From NCBI RefSeq assembly GCF_022637395.1, contig NZ_CP093337.1, forward strand, positions 2,588,001 through 2,652,000: a stretch of 64,000 bases of DNA. Direction: 5' to 3'. Source of the DNA: Shinella sp. H4-D48. GTDB lineage: Bacteria > Pseudomonadota > Alphaproteobacteria > Rhizobiales > Rhizobiaceae. Below are positions 1 to 9,151 of this stretch, one piece after another. Every line of letters starts with the position of its first letter. The stretch's first letter is position 1. Made by a program: the position numbers and the translations under genes. The notes below the pieces were generated by a model, which was not told the DNA's origin, did no database searches, and worked only from the letters and a program-made list of their open reading frames with translations.

Positions 1-838
1 TGTTGAGGCCGAAGCTGCGGGCCGTCTCCAGCGTATCGACGATATGGAAGAAATGCGCCCAGCATTCTGCGAAATCTTCGGCGGGATGCGCGGCAGCATA
101 GGTACTGATGAAGTGCTGCGGCCAGTCCGGCGGCGGGCCTTCCGTATAGTTGCGCTGGAGGGCGGCGGCATAATCCTCGCGCTCGTCGCCAAACAGGCGG
201 CGCGCCTCCTCCACCATAGCCTCGTCGCGAACCAGCTGCGTCCAGTAGAAATGGCCGATCTCGTGGCGGAAATGGCCGAGCAGGGAGCGATAGGGTTCGC
301 CCATCGAAACGCGCACGCTCTCACGCACCGCATCGTCGGCCTCCGCCGCCCGCAGGCTGATCAAGCCATCCTCATGGCCCGTCATGGCCGCGCTGACGAC
401 ATTGCCGTTCATATCCACTTCGTCGGCCAGGAAATCGAAGACGAGACCGCCAGCGGGATCCTCCTCGCGGGTCGGGCGCGGCAGGTTCCAGCGCAGGATG
501 GAATAGAACAGATGGCGCTGTGCTGCGCCGATAGGCCGCCAACGCTCTAACCCCTGCGGATCCGTGGTGGGCACGATGCGGTTGTGGCGGCAGGCTTCGC
601 AGAAGGCATGCGGACCATCGGCGGGCACGAGCCAGTTGCAGACGTCATGGGCGGCGTTGTCGCAGAAGCGGAAGACACCGTCGCGGCCTGCAACGGTCCA
701 CATAGCATCTCCGGCCGGGACCAGCGCATGGAGCGTTACATCCTGCGCCAGGAAACCGAGCGCGGAACCGCAGCGCACGCAAAACCGGTTGTCGAAATAG
801 ATGGTCTGGCCGCAGGTGGCGCAGGTAAAGAGCTTCAT
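1..838 (-). CDS. Putative zinc-binding metallopeptidase (DUF2248/COG4307 family), 3' end outside window
   Basis: The frame starts with ATG at 838 and stays open to the left edge, so the C-terminus is missing. The N-terminus carries two CxxC pairs (CATC near residue 6 and CVRC near residue 19), which look like a small zinc ribbon. Around residues 192-196 there is a clear HEIGH motif (HExxH) of the zincin type, followed by a region with DFAECWAHFF that could supply the third ligand. This combination matches the cytosolic putative zinc-binding peptidases common in rhizobia. The substrate is unknown. It lies just downstream of csbD on the same strand but is separated from it by a hairpin, so it probably has its own expression. 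Confidence 0.8.
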   Translation of the reverse strand, partial: MKLFTCATCGQTIYFDNRFCVRCGSALGFLAQDVTLHALVPAGDAMWTVAGRDGVFRFCDNAAHDVCNWLVPADGPHAFCEACRHNRIVPTTDPQGLERWRPIGAAQRHLFYSILRWNLPRPTREEDPAGGLVFDFLADEVDMNGNVVSAAMTGHEDGLISLRAAEADDAVRESVRVSMGEPYRSLLGHFRHEIGHFYWTQLVRDEAMVEEARRLFGDEREDYAAALQRNYTEGPPPDWPQHFISTYAAAHPAEDFAECWAHFFHIVDTLETARSFGLN

Positions 839-868
839 GGCAATCCCGGGGGATGGTTTTTACAGAAG

Positions 869-894
869 GCCCGCGCCGGGAAACCGGCACGGGC
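869..894 (-). terminator. Probable intrinsic terminator after csbD
   Basis: An 11-bp GC-rich stem (GCCCGTGCCGG pairing with CCGGCGCGGGC, one G-U pair) with a 4-nt loop lies about 45 bases downstream of the csbD stop. On the minus strand it is followed by CTTCTGT. A second small inverted repeat, GGAATGG/CCATTCC, lies at 913-931, directly after the stop codon. Confidence 0.5.
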
Positions 895-937
895 TTAAAA
901 TCATTCGATGATGGAATGGCCGCGCCATTCCGTCGGA

Positions 938-1129
938 TCACATGCGGTCGACGGCGCCCTTGACGGCATCCTTGGCCTTGCCCACGGTTTTCTGGGCCTT
1001 GCCCTTGCCTTCCTGAGCCGCACCTTCGGCGCGCAGCTTCGGATTGTCCGTGGCCTTGCCGGCTGCCTGCTTGGCCTTGCCGGTCAGCTCGTTTGCCGTA
1101 CCCTTGATCTTGTCGCTCGTGCTGCCCAT
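938..1129 (-). CDS. CsbD family stress-response protein
   Basis: A 63-residue hydrophilic, Ala/Lys-rich protein starting [20 protein letters not shown], which is the CsbD pattern (KIKG...[14 protein letters not shown]). CsbD proteins are small general-stress proteins of unknown biochemical role. The longer frame upstream (to 1192) has no family similarity and would run through the promoter, so ATG at 1129 is preferred. An EcfG-type promoter 45-70 bases upstream fits with induction by the alphaproteobacterial general stress response (PhyR-NepR-EcfG). It is transcribed alone and ends in a hairpin. Confidence 0.9.
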   Translation of the reverse strand: MGSTSDKIKGTANELTGKAKQAAGKATDNPKLRAEGAAQEGKGKAQKTVGKAKDAVKGAVDRM

Positions 1130-1175
1130 TGCGATTATCCCTTTGTTCGAGACGCCGTCAGCGGCGCGTTCTACA

Positions 1176-1200
1176 AACGGGGATAGTCTCAACTAGTTCC
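1176..1200 (-). promoter_or_regulatory. EcfG/RpoE2-type general-stress promoter of csbD
   Basis: On the minus strand GGAAC (1200-1196) is followed after exactly 16 bases by CGTT (1179-1176). This matches the GGAAC-N16/17-CGTT consensus of the alphaproteobacterial extracytoplasmic sigma factor EcfG (RpoE2). The predicted start of transcription would lie around 1168-1171, about 40 bases before the csbD ATG. Confidence 0.75.
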
Positions 1201-1227
1201 CGCGGCCGGCTAAAATTCGACGACGAT

Positions 1228-1833
1228 TCAGGCGTGGCCAGCCTCGGTGGACAGCATGGCTGGGGTGATACCCATAAGGGCGAGCGCCCGCTCGTACTTG
1301 CTGTCGAGATTGGTGTCGAAGATGAGTTCTTCGTGCGCCGGGCAGGTCAGCCAGCCGTTCGCACCGATCTCGTTTTCGATCTGTCCTGCCCCCCAGCCGG
1401 CGTAACCGAGCATCATCAGGCCGCGCTGGGGCCCTCGCCCATGCGAGATGGCGCGCACGATATCGAGCGTGGCCGTCAGGCAGATGTCATCGCTGACGGG
1501 AATGCTCGATTCGGACATGTAATCGTCGGAATGCAGCACGAAGCCGCGGCCGCTCTCTACCGGCCCGCCGCAGCGGATGGGGAAATCGCGCGTGGCGCCG
1601 GGCATGCGGATCAACTCGTCCTCGTCGGCGATTTCCAGATGCAGCAGCACATCCGAGAAGCTGAGCTGCTGGGGCCGGTTGATGACGAAGCCCATCGCGC
1701 CGTCATCGGAATGGGCGCAGATATAGACCACGGTGCGGGCGAAATTTGCGTCGGCCATACCCGGCATGGCGATCAGGAACTGACCGTCAAGGAAACCGCG
1801 CTCGCGTCTGTTTTTCAGAACCGACATAGCCAT
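1228..1833 (-). CDS. YqgE/AlgH family protein (UPF0301)
   Basis: A 201-residue protein of the size usual for the YqgE/AlgH family. The N-terminal part contains the family hallmarks [13 protein letters not shown] and [24 protein letters not shown]. No signal peptide or membrane segment is visible. The family is widespread and was linked to alginate regulation in Pseudomonas, but its molecular function is not established. It is divergent from the DsbD-N-like gene, with about 170 bases between the two starts. Start is the ATG at 1833 (MAMSVLKN); the second ATG two codons later is an alternative. Confidence 0.92.
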   Translation of the reverse strand: MAMSVLKNRRERGFLDGQFLIAMPGMADANFARTVVYICAHSDDGAMGFVINRPQQLSFSDVLLHLEIADEDELIRMPGATRDFPIRCGGPVESGRGFVLHSDDYMSESSIPVSDDICLTATLDIVRAISHGRGPQRGLMMLGYAGWGAGQIENEIGANGWLTCPAHEELIFDTNLDSKYERALALMGITPAMLSTEAGHA

Positions 1834-2004
1834 AGTGCACCCAGCCTATCAATTCGCCATCAAATGAAAAGTGTTCTTTTAGGGCGGCGATATGGGTCGG
1901 CCCGCCGCAGGGCGCATAGCAGTGCCACGCCGATCAAGCTATTATGATCGCCACACCTACGTTTGCCGCTGGAAAGCCACTTTGGCCGGCGTTAAATGTG
2001 CCTC

Positions 2005-2799
2005 ATGAAACACCTGAAAATCGCAGCCCTGCTTCTGCTTTCCGTCGCCTCCCCGGCGCTTGCCGCCAGCTCGCCCTGGTTCGAGACGCCGGGCGGCGAC
2101 GTGCGCCTCGTGACGCTGCCGCGCGCGGCCGACGGCACGGTGCGCGCCATGCTCGACATTCGCCTGCATGACGGCTGGAAGACCTATTGGCGCGATCCCG
2201 GCGGCAGCGGCATTCCTCCCTCGGTTTCGATCAGCGGCGCGGAGCTCAAGTCGATCGGCTTCCCGGCGCCGCGCCGTCTGGGCGACAAGGAGACGCATTA
2301 CGTGGGCTACGATGCGCCTGTCAGGCTGCCGCTGATACTTGATGCAAAATCGGGCGGCGGCTCGATTACCGCGACGGTCTTTCTCGGCGTGTGCAAGGAA
2401 ATCTGTGTGCCCGTGCAGGCCGAACTGACAGCGGATGCCAGCAGCGAGGCCTTCGCCAGTCCGCTGGAGGAAGTGGCGATCGCCGATGCCGAGGCCAGCC
2501 TTCCCCATGGCGCGGGCGACGGCTTCAAGCCGCTCTCCGGCCGTTTCGCTGCCGACGACAAGAGCATCTCCGTGCGTTTCGAAGCGCCTGCCGACGGGCC
2601 GCTGCCGGATGTCTTCCTGTCCGGCTCGTCCTCCTTCGAGTTCGGCGCCGCAGGTCCCGTGCGCCGGGAGGGCGGCGTCTTCGTCGCGGAGGTGCCGGTG
2701 CTCAACAAGCCGAAGGTCTACGATCTGGACAAGGACCCGATCCGGCTGACGGTACGCGCGGGCGACAGGACGATGGAAAGCCCGCTTGCCATCGAATGA
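2005..2799 (+). CDS. Exported DsbD N-terminal-domain-like protein (PF11412 type)
   Basis: A 264-residue protein starting with a typical Sec signal peptide (MKHLKIAALLLLSVASPALA). Residues of the type W..YWRDPGGSGIPPS and a CKEIC cysteine pair match the thiol-exchange domain found at the N-terminus of DsbD/ScsB proteins, here as a free periplasmic protein with no transmembrane or thioredoxin domains. The expected role is receiving or relaying electrons in periplasmic disulfide exchange; the partner is not visible nearby. The peroxiredoxin gene follows 66 bases downstream and the two may be cotranscribed. An ATG at 1996 would add three residues; the one at 2005 gives the cleaner signal peptide. 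Confidence 0.82.
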   Translation: MKHLKIAALLLLSVASPALAASSPWFETPGGDVRLVTLPRAADGTVRAMLDIRLHDGWKTYWRDPGGSGIPPSVSISGAELKSIGFPAPRRLGDKETHYVGYDAPVRLPLILDAKSGGGSITATVFLGVCKEICVPVQAELTADASSEAFASPLEEVAIADAEASLPHGAGDGFKPLSGRFAADDKSISVRFEAPADGPLPDVFLSGSSSFEFGAAGPVRREGGVFVAEVPVLNKPKVYDLDKDPIRLTVRAGDRTMESPLAIE

Positions 2800-2865
2800 G
2801 CCTCCCCTATAGTGCCGCGGCAGGCCCTTGCGGGCCGCTTCCATTACACAGACAGGAGAGACGCC

Positions 2866-3351
2866 GTGACCATTGCCGTTGGAGACAAGCTGCCCGACCT
2901 CAAGCTCAAGGAGCGCACGCCGGACGGTCCCGCCGAAGTCTCGACCGCCGAACTTTTCGGCGGCAAGCGCATCGTGCTCTTCGCTGTTCCGGGCGCCTTC
3001 ACGCCCACCTGCTCGCTGAACCATCTGCCGGGCTACCTGGAAAATCGCGACGCGATCCTCGCCAAGGGCGTCGATGACATCGTCGTCGTCGCTGTCAACG
3101 ACCTGCACGTCATGGGCGCGTGGGCGACCTCGACGGGTGGTGCGGGCAAGCTGCGCTTCATCGCCGATTGGGATGCCGCCTTCACAAAGGCGCTGGGCAT
3201 GGATATCGATCTTTCCGCAGGCACGCTCGGCGTTCGCTCCAAGCGCTATTCCATGCTCGTCGACGACGGCGTGGTGAAGACGCTGAATGTCGAGGAAAGC
3301 CCCGGCCAGGCAACCGTTTCGGCTGCCGCCGCAATGATCGAACAGCTTTGA
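2866..3351 (+). CDS. Peroxiredoxin, Prx5/type II (AhpC/TSA family), single-cysteine
   Basis: A 161-residue peroxiredoxin that reduces hydrogen peroxide and alkyl hydroperoxides. The peroxidatic cysteine is in PGAFTPTCS at residue 49. It is the only cysteine in the protein, so a resolving thiol must come from another molecule such as glutathione or glutaredoxin. The start is taken as GTG at 2866 because CAGGAGAG lies just upstream and the product then begins at the family N-terminus (MTIAVGDKLPDLKL). The frame is open 18 codons further upstream to an ATG at 2812 that has no ribosome binding site. A strong terminator follows the stop. Confidence 0.93.
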   Translation: MTIAVGDKLPDLKLKERTPDGPAEVSTAELFGGKRIVLFAVPGAFTPTCSLNHLPGYLENRDAILAKGVDDIVVVAVNDLHVMGAWATSTGGAGKLRFIADWDAAFTKALGMDIDLSAGTLGVRSKRYSMLVDDGVVKTLNVEESPGQATVSAAAAMIEQL

Positions 3352-3361
3352 TCCATGCCAA

Positions 3362-3386
3362 GGCGCCCGCATGCGGGCGCCTTTAT
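3362..3386 (+). terminator. Intrinsic terminator after the peroxiredoxin gene
   Basis: GGCGCCCGC/GCGGGCGCC forms a perfect 20-base palindrome at 3362-3381, followed by TTTAT, 10 bases after the peroxiredoxin stop codon. Confidence 0.75.
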
Positions 3387-3464
3387 GCCTGCCGTCAGCA
3401 TATCGCTTGCCGCGCGTGACCCGGTCGCGCCGGCGGGCGTACCCCGGTACATGGTCACCTCTTC

Positions 3465-4022
3465 ATGGTCACGCTGACATTCATCACCACGTCGCTGTTC
3501 CTGCTTCTCACACCCGGCCCCACAAACACGTTGCTTGCCGCCTATGGCGCTGCCTTCGGCATGCGGCGCGGTGCGGCACTGGTGCTGGCGGAGGCTGCGG
3601 GCTACGCTGCCGCAGTCACCTTCTTCGCCCTCATCGCACAATCGGTAACGCACATGCCGGCCGGGCTTGTCGTGATGAAGACGATCGCGGCCGCGTGGCT
3701 GCTGTTTTCCGCCATCCAGCTTTGGCGGACGCGCACCGCAGATACGGCGGAGGCGCCCCGGCGCGCGTTCGCGCGGGTGCTCTTGACGACTATTCTTAAC
3801 CCCAAGGCGATGGTCGTCGGTGTGGTGCTCATTCCACCGGGCACGGGTGCGAACCTGCCGGTCTGGATCGCCACCTATATCGCTCTGTCGATGACGGCGG
3901 GGCTCCTATGGATCCTCAGCGGCTCGCTCCTGCCGCGCCAGCTGAAGCAACATGCCTATCAGGGTGCTGCCCTCGTGCTCGGCGGGTTCTCGCTCGTCGC
4001 GATCGCCTCGGCGGCTGCGTGA
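3465..4022 (+). CDS. LysE/RhtB family translocator
   Basis: A 185-residue inner-membrane protein with about six hydrophobic segments. The N-terminus shows the LysE-family signature LTPGPTNTLLAAYGAAFGMRRG, followed by alternating hydrophobic helices and NPKAMVVG in the centre. Members export amino acids or related metabolites; the substrate cannot be told from sequence. It stands alone after the peroxiredoxin terminator and is convergent with rnhA, with only four bases between the two stop codons. Confidence 0.88.
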   Translation: MVTLTFITTSLFLLLTPGPTNTLLAAYGAAFGMRRGAALVLAEAAGYAAAVTFFALIAQSVTHMPAGLVVMKTIAAAWLLFSAIQLWRTRTADTAEAPRRAFARVLLTTILNPKAMVVGVVLIPPGTGANLPVWIATYIALSMTAGLLWILSGSLLPRQLKQHAYQGAALVLGGFSLVAIASAAA

Positions 4023-4026
4023 TGGA

Positions 4027-4467
4027 TCAGGAACGCTTGAACGGCGCCATGCCCTTGCGGGCGAGTTCGTCGGCGCGTTCGTTTTCCGGGTGGCCGGCAT
4101 GGCCTTTGACCCAGTGCCACTCGACCTTGTGGCGTGATCGCGCTGCATCCAATGCCTGCCAGAGATCGCCGTTCTTCACCGGCTTCTTGTCTGCGGTCTT
4201 CCAGCCGTTCTTCTTCCAGCCGAAAATCCACTTGGAAATGCCGTCCATGACATATTTCGAGTCCGTGTAGAGATCGACCTCGCAAGGTGTCTTCAGCGCC
4301 GTCAGCGCATTGGTGGCGGCCATCAGTTCCATGCGGTTGTTGGTCGTGTCCGGCTCGCCACCGTTCAATTCCTTTTCGACCTCGCCATAGCGCAGCACCG
4401 CACCCCAGCCGCCGGGGCCCGGATTGCCCGAACAGGCGCCGTCCGTGAAAATATCGACATGCTTCAT
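4027..4467 (-). CDS. rnhA: Ribonuclease HI
   Basis: A 146-residue RNase HI that degrades the RNA strand of RNA-DNA hybrids. The motifs are [19 protein letters not shown] (first catalytic Asp), [10 protein letters not shown] (catalytic Glu), [11 protein letters not shown] (catalytic Asp) and [18 protein letters not shown] at the C-terminus. The ATG at 4467 overlaps the stop of thrB by four bases (ATGA), so the two genes are translationally coupled. Together with ispH they form the ispH-thrB-rnhA run typical of rhizobia. The frame is open far upstream inside thrB, but only from the ATG does the protein match the family. Confidence 0.96.
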   Translation of the reverse strand: MKHVDIFTDGACSGNPGPGGWGAVLRYGEVEKELNGGEPDTTNNRMELMAATNALTALKTPCEVDLYTDSKYVMDGISKWIFGWKKNGWKTADKKPVKNGDLWQALDAARSRHKVEWHWVKGHAGHPENERADELARKGMAPFKRS

Positions 4468-5429
4468 CGGGAGAGACCGTATTCGACAGGGTTTTCGACC
4501 GCGCGGTGGAAGCGCAGCTTGCGCAGATATTCCAGCGGGTCCTTCTTCACAACAAGGGCGCCGGCCGGGGTCATCAGCCAGTCGTAGAGCCGGGTCAGGA
4601 AGAAGCGCATCGCCGATCCGCGCGCCAGGAGCGGCAGCGCCGCCGCCTCGTCGTCGGAAAGCGGGCGAACGCTCTCGTAGCCGTCGAGCAGCGCCATGCC
4701 CTTTGTGAGATTGTAGGAGCCGTCCTTCTCGAAGCACCAGGCGTTCAGGCAGATGGCGACATCGTAGGCGAGGTAGTCGTTGCAGGCGAAATAGAAGTCG
4801 ATCAGGCCGGAAAGATCGTCGCCGATGAAGAAGACATTGTCGGGGAACAGATCGGCGTGAATGACGCCGTCAGGCAGATTATCCGGCCAGTGCGCTTCCA
4901 GATAATGCAGTTCCTGGCCGATTTCCTTCTGAAGCCCGGTTTCGACCTCATCGGCCCGCGCGGCGGACTTGTCCCAGAGCGGTCGCCAGCCTTCGACGGA
5001 AAGCGCGTTCTCGCGCCGGATCTGAAACCCTTCGGCGGCGAGATGCATCTTCGCCAGCGCCCGGCCGACTTCACGGCAATGCCGCGCGGCCGGCTTGCGC
5101 AGCCACATGCCCTCCAGGAAGGAAATCATCGCGGCCGGACGGCCGGACAATTCCCCGAGCAGCGCGCCGTCGTTGCGCGGCAACGGCAGCGGGCAGGAGA
5201 GCCCGCGCTCCGCCAGGTGATGCATCAGGCCGAGGAAGAACGGCAGGTCGTCCCGATCCACGCGCTTTTCGTAAAGCGTCAGGATGAAGGGGCCCTTCGT
5301 GGTGTGAAGCAGGAAGTTGGAATTCTCCACGCCTTCGGCGATGCCCTTGTAGGACAGAAGCGTGCCGCCATCATAGGCAGTCAGGAAGCTGGAAAGATCG
5401 TCTTCGGTGATATCGGTATAGACGGCCAC
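4464..5429 (-). CDS. thrB: Homoserine kinase (ThrB, APH-fold type)
   Basis: A 321-residue kinase that phosphorylates homoserine on the way to threonine. It is the aminoglycoside-phosphotransferase-fold ThrB of alphaproteobacteria, not the GHMP type. Motifs include [18 protein letters not shown] near the N-terminus and the catalytic loop [14 protein letters not shown] followed by [11 protein letters not shown]. The start is placed at GTG 5429, giving the family N-terminus ([11 protein letters not shown]); an ATG at 5495 would add 22 residues that do not look conserved. No strong Shine-Dalgarno is visible before the GTG. It overlaps rnhA by four bases and lies 72 bases downstream of ispH. Confidence 0.93.
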   Translation of the reverse strand: MAVYTDITEDDLSSFLTAYDGGTLLSYKGIAEGVENSNFLLHTTKGPFILTLYEKRVDRDDLPFFLGLMHHLAERGLSCPLPLPRNDGALLGELSGRPAAMISFLEGMWLRKPAARHCREVGRALAKMHLAAEGFQIRRENALSVEGWRPLWDKSAARADEVETGLQKEIGQELHYLEAHWPDNLPDGVIHADLFPDNVFFIGDDLSGLIDFYFACNDYLAYDVAICLNAWCFEKDGSYNLTKGMALLDGYESVRPLSDDEAAALPLLARGSAMRFFLTRLYDWLMTPAGALVVKKDPLEYLRKLRFHRAVENPVEYGLSR

Positions 5430-5501
5430 GGCGGGTCTCAGGCTTGAAGAAAGGACGGGAGAGAACGGAGGGACGCGCGCTGCAATGAACGCCAACCAGC
5501 C

Positions 5502-6503
5502 CTATTCCCCATTGACGAAGGCCATGTCGGCGGTGGTGAGTTCGATTGTGCGCAGTTCGCGGTTGACGAGGAAGTGTTCGTTTTCCTCCACCGTATCGGC
5601 AAGCTCCACCACCGCATTGTAGCGAGCGCGGAATGCCTCGATGATCTCGTTGACGATGACCTCGGGCGCGGACGCGCCGGCCGAAAGGCCGACCGTGCGG
5701 ATATCGCCGATCGTCTCCCAGTCGATCTCGGATGCGCGCTGAACGAGCACGGACTTCGTCGCCCCTGCCCTCAGCGCCACTTCAACGAGCCGCTTGGAGT
5801 TCGACGAATTCGGCGCACCGACGATGAGGAAGAGATCGCAGCCGGGCGCGGCCTGCTTCACGGCTTCCTGCCGGTTGGTGGTGGCGTAGCAGATCGAATC
5901 GGCAGCCGGCGCCGTGAGGTTCGGGAAGCGCTCGTGCAGACGTTTGATGACGCCGGCGGTGTCATCGACGGACAGCGTGGTCTGGGTAACAAAGCCGAGG
6001 TTGTCGGGATCGGGCGGCGTGTAGCGGTCGGCATCCTCGACGGTCTCGATCAGATCGACCGTGCCTTCCGGCAGCTGGCCCATCGTGCCGATGACTTCCG
6101 GGTGGCCGGCATGGCCGATCAGCACGACATGACGGCCGAGCCGCTGGTGACGCATGGCCTGCTTGTGGACCTTGGACACGAGCGGGCATGTGGCATCGAG
6201 ATAGAAGAGGTTGCGCGCCTCGGCATCCGCTGGCACGGATTTCGGCACGCCATGAGCGGAAAACACCACGGGCTGCTGGCGATGTTCCGGCGGGATCTCG
6301 TCGAGTTCCTCCACGAAGATCGCGCCCTTGGCTTCCAGGCCTTCCACGACATAGCGGTTGTGAACGATCTCGTGGCGCACATAAACGGGCGCGCCATAGG
6401 CCTTCAGCGCCAGCACGACGATCTGGATGGCACGGTCCACACCCGCGCAAAAGCCGCGCGGGCCGCAAAGCCTGATGGTCAAGTCCGGTCGGTTCTCGGT
6501 CAT
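5502..6503 (-). CDS. ispH: 4-hydroxy-3-methylbut-2-enyl diphosphate reductase (IspH/LytB)
   Basis: A 333-residue iron-sulfur enzyme that makes IPP and DMAPP in the last step of the MEP isoprenoid pathway. The three cluster cysteines are visible in [11 protein letters not shown] (near residue 19), [11 protein letters not shown] and [11 protein letters not shown]. Histidines in VRHEIVHN and LIGHAGHPE are the substrate-binding ones. It heads the ispH-thrB-rnhA run on the minus strand. Other isoprenoid genes in the window are dxs at 39.2 kb, ispE at 58.7 kb and a polyprenyl diphosphate synthase at 55.6 kb. Confidence 0.97.
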   Translation of the reverse strand: MTENRPDLTIRLCGPRGFCAGVDRAIQIVVLALKAYGAPVYVRHEIVHNRYVVEGLEAKGAIFVEELDEIPPEHRQQPVVFSAHGVPKSVPADAEARNLFYLDATCPLVSKVHKQAMRHQRLGRHVVLIGHAGHPEVIGTMGQLPEGTVDLIETVEDADRYTPPDPDNLGFVTQTTLSVDDTAGVIKRLHERFPNLTAPAADSICYATTNRQEAVKQAAPGCDLFLIVGAPNSSNSKRLVEVALRAGATKSVLVQRASEIDWETIGDIRTVGLSAGASAPEVIVNEIIEAFRARYNAVVELADTVEENEHFLVNRELRTIELTTADMAFVNGE

Positions 6504-6512
6504 GCGTATCGG

Positions 6513-6878
6513 TTATCCGGCAATGAGGACAGCAACAAGGGCGATGGCCGCAGGAAGCGCCTGGATGACGAAAATTTTCCGTGAGGCCGTTGCGCCCCCA
6601 TATAGGCCGGCCACCAGCACACAGCCAAGGAAAAACAGCTTGAGCTGGAAAGCGACGTCCGGATTGGGGTGAAGTAACGACCAGACGAGGCCGGCGGCAA
6701 GGAAGCCGTTATAGAGGCCCTGATTGGCGGCGAGCGTCTTCGTGGCTTCGGCTTGCGCCGGCGTCATGCCGAAGGCTTTCAGGCCCCGCGGCGTCGTCCA
6801 GAGAAACATTTCGAGCACGAGGATATAGATGTGCTCGAGGGCGACGAGCGCCACGAGAAGGGTTGCGAGGATCTGCAT
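6513..6878 (-). CDS. DUF1304 family membrane protein
   Basis: A 121-residue protein with four hydrophobic segments, beginning MQILATLLVALVALEHIYIL. The internal motif NQGLYNGFLAAGLVW is the hallmark of the DUF1304 family of small inner-membrane proteins, whose function is unknown. The start at 6878 is preceded by AAGGAAAAGCGC, a good ribosome binding site; the longer frame to 6953 would overlap surf1. It lies between surf1 and ispH on the same strand with gaps of 34 and 9 bases, so it is probably cotranscribed. Confidence 0.88.
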   Translation of the reverse strand: MQILATLLVALVALEHIYILVLEMFLWTTPRGLKAFGMTPAQAEATKTLAANQGLYNGFLAAGLVWSLLHPNPDVAFQLKLFFLGCVLVAGLYGGATASRKIFVIQALPAAIALVAVLIAG

Positions 6879-6912
6879 GCGCTTTTCCTTTCGTTCCCGC
6901 GTCCGGCTGCGT

Positions 6913-7689
6913 TCAGCCCTCCGGGCGATCGCCCTTTCGCCGGAAACGCGCATAGAGCATCACGCCTACCAGCGCTGCGGCAAGTCCATACCATGTGAGG
7001 GCATATTGCAGGTGATTGTTCGGCAGGTCGAACTGCGTGACGGCGCCGATCGGCAGGCCCTTTGGATTGGGCGCGTCGCCGGCATCGATGAAGAACGGGA
7101 CCAGCCTGTCGGCCGCGATGCCGGTGCTGGCCGCCATCGCGTCGAGATCCTTCCAGTAGAAGATGTTCTTGGCGAGGTCGTTTTCCGGCACGATGGCCGA
7201 CGGCTTTTCGGCAAGGCGCCCTCGGGCGAGGCCCGTTACCGTCTGCTCGCCGGTCAGTTGCCCCTGCTTGCGCATTTCCGGTTCCTTCGCCTCATAGGGC
7301 ACGAAACCGCGGTTGACGAAGAGAAACCGGCCATCCGCCAGCTGGAGCGGGGTGTAGACATAGTAGCCGGTCTGGCCCCGCCAGGTCGCGAAGAAATGCC
7401 GTTCCCGGTTGTTGGCGAAAACACCCGTAACCGTGACGGGGCGATATTCGATATCCTCGCCCCGCGCCGCCATCGCCTCGATCTCATCAAGCACCACCGG
7501 AGGCGCGACACGACGTTCGGCGATATCGGCAAGAAGCTTCTCTTTCCACTGCAGGCGCTCGACCTGCCAGGTGCCGAGCGAAAGAAGAATGGCAAGCGCC
7601 GCCAGGAAGGCGACACCCGTCAGGATCGCTCTGCCCTTGCCGGCCCTTGGCACGGAATGCGGGGGCACTTCAGCCACGGTCGATCTCAC
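6913..7689 (-). CDS. surf1: SURF1 family cytochrome oxidase assembly protein
   Basis: A 258-residue protein that helps insert heme a into subunit I of aa3-type cytochrome c oxidase. It has a membrane segment near each end (about residues 22-40 and 232-250) around a periplasmic domain, the standard SURF1 layout. Recognised motifs are LSLGTWQVERLQWKEKLL, VNRGFVPYEAK and a C-terminal NNHLQYALTWYGLA. It overlaps the 3' end of the DUF983 gene by 20 bases, so the two are cotranscribed downstream of ctaE. Confidence 0.93.
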   Translation of the reverse strand: MRSTVAEVPPHSVPRAGKGRAILTGVAFLAALAILLSLGTWQVERLQWKEKLLADIAERRVAPPVVLDEIEAMAARGEDIEYRPVTVTGVFANNRERHFFATWRGQTGYYVYTPLQLADGRFLFVNRGFVPYEAKEPEMRKQGQLTGEQTVTGLARGRLAEKPSAIVPENDLAKNIFYWKDLDAMAASTGIAADRLVPFFIDAGDAPNPKGLPIGAVTQFDLPNNHLQYALTWYGLAAALVGVMLYARFRRKGDRPEG

Positions 7690-8053
7690 CGGGACGGGCG
7701 CGATTGCGATACTGCAGTGCGATCAGCAGTCCCTTGAGGATGCGCGTTACCGCAAGGCCCAGCACGATCACCAGCGGGATCCACAGCATGAAATGCACCC
7801 AGAGCGGCGGGTTGATATTCACCTCCGTCCACAGGGCTGCGCCGACCACGATGAAACCGACGATCAGGATGACGAAGACGACCGGCCCATCACCCGAATC
7901 GGCGAAGGAATAGTCGAGGCCGCAATTCGAGCAGGCCGGCCTCACCTTGAGAAGCCCGTCGAAGAGCTTACCTTGGCCGCAGCGCGGGCAGCAGCCCAGC
8001 GCGCCCGCCTTGAAGGGCTCCACGGGTGGGTAAAGTGCCTTGTCCTCGTCCAT
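7670..8053 (-). CDS. DUF983 family membrane protein
   Basis: A 127-residue protein with an N-terminal zinc-ribbon-like segment (CCPRCGQGKLFDG and ACSNCGLDY) followed by two membrane helices (about residues 58-76 and 85-105). This is the DUF983 layout, a family regularly found in alphaproteobacterial cta clusters between ctaE and surf1. A role in oxidase assembly is inferred from location only. A hairpin lies upstream, between it and ctaE. Confidence 0.88.
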   Translation of the reverse strand: MDEDKALYPPVEPFKAGALGCCPRCGQGKLFDGLLKVRPACSNCGLDYSFADSGDGPVVFVILIVGFIVVGAALWTEVNINPPLWVHFMLWIPLVIVLGLAVTRILKGLLIALQYRNRARPGEIDRG

Positions 8054-8164
8054 GATCGCTTCCGTGTCTTGCCACCGGCATAAACCGCCGGCCGGTCAAG
8101 ACGGTTCTATATCGCCGCCACCACCTGCGTCCAATCGAAAGTCCGCGACAAAGGGCGCAACGCA

Positions 8165-8190
8165 AAACGGCCGCATCGCTGCGGCCGTTT
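8165..8190 (-). terminator. Intrinsic terminator after ctaE
   Basis: A perfect 11-bp stem (AAACGGCCGCA with TGCGGCCGTTT) around a 4-base loop lies 24 bases downstream of the ctaE stop. On the minus strand it ends in TTTTGCG. It probably ends or attenuates the cta transcript before DUF983-surf1. Confidence 0.65.
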
Positions 8191-8213
8191 CGAAGGTCTG
8201 TTCGTCGTCGCGC

Positions 8214-9092
8214 TTACATATGGGCGATCGGTGCGCCCCAGCCACCCCAGATGTAGATGGAGAAGAAGAGGAACAGCCAGACAACGTCGACGAAGTGCCA
8301 GTACCAGGCGGCGGCCTCGAAGCCGAAATGCTGCTTCGGCGTGAAGTCGCCGCGCATGGCGCGAATGAGGCAGACGATCAGGAAGATCGTGCCGACCAGA
8401 ACGTGGAAACCGTGGAAGCCGGTCGCCATGAAGAAGGTCGCGCCGTAGATGGAATCCTTGAAGGCGAACGGTGCGTGAGCGTATTCGTAAGCCTGCACGA
8501 AGGAGAACAGCACGCCGAGCGCAACGGTGAGCGCCAGGCCGTTGATCAGGCCCTTGCGGTCGTTGTGCAGCAGAGCGTGGTGCGCCCAGGTCACGCAGGT
8601 GCCCGAGAGCAGCAGGATGACGGTGTTGTAGAGCGGCAGGTGCCAGGGATCGAGAACCTCGATGCCCTTCGGCGGCCAGACGCCACCGGTATATTCCGCT
8701 CGGGCGGCCTGAATGGCTTCGCCGGGGAACAGGCTGGCATCGAAGAAGGCCCAGAACCAGGCGACGAAGAACATCACTTCCGAAGCGATGAACATGATCA
8801 TGCCGTAGCGCAGGTGCAGCGACACGACGCGGGTATGGTGCCCCTCATGCGCTTCCTTCACCGTGTCGGCCCACCAGGCATACATGGTGTAGAGCGTGAT
8901 CAGCAGGCCGATGTAGAAGACCCACGGCGTGGCGAAGTTCAGGCCGAACAGGTGGAATGCGCCGCCCGACAGGTAGCGCATGTAACCGATGCCGCCGAAC
9001 GCCAGGACGAAGGCGCCGATGGATGCGAGCAGCGGCCACGGGCTGGGGTCGATGATGTGGTAGTCGTGTTTCTTCTGATGCGCATCGGCCAT
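8214..9092 (-). CDS. ctaE: Cytochrome c oxidase subunit III
   Basis: A 292-residue, seven-helix subunit of the aa3-type terminal oxidase. It begins [20 protein letters not shown], which is the family start; an upstream ATG at 9155 would overlap ctaG. Motifs include [31 protein letters not shown] and [16 protein letters not shown] near the C-terminus. It is the last structural subunit gene of the cta cluster, 59 bases downstream of ctaG. Confidence 0.97.
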   Translation of the reverse strand: MADAHQKKHDYHIIDPSPWPLLASIGAFVLAFGGIGYMRYLSGGAFHLFGLNFATPWVFYIGLLITLYTMYAWWADTVKEAHEGHHTRVVSLHLRYGMIMFIASEVMFFVAWFWAFFDASLFPGEAIQAARAEYTGGVWPPKGIEVLDPWHLPLYNTVILLLSGTCVTWAHHALLHNDRKGLINGLALTVALGVLFSFVQAYEYAHAPFAFKDSIYGATFFMATGFHGFHVLVGTIFLIVCLIRAMRGDFTPKQHFGFEAAAWYWHFVDVVWLFLFFSIYIWGGWGAPIAHM

Positions 9093-9151
9093 TTGACTTA
9101 TCCCCGAATGTATCGCGTTCCGTTCCCGGCATAGCCGGAAACGCATGTCTT

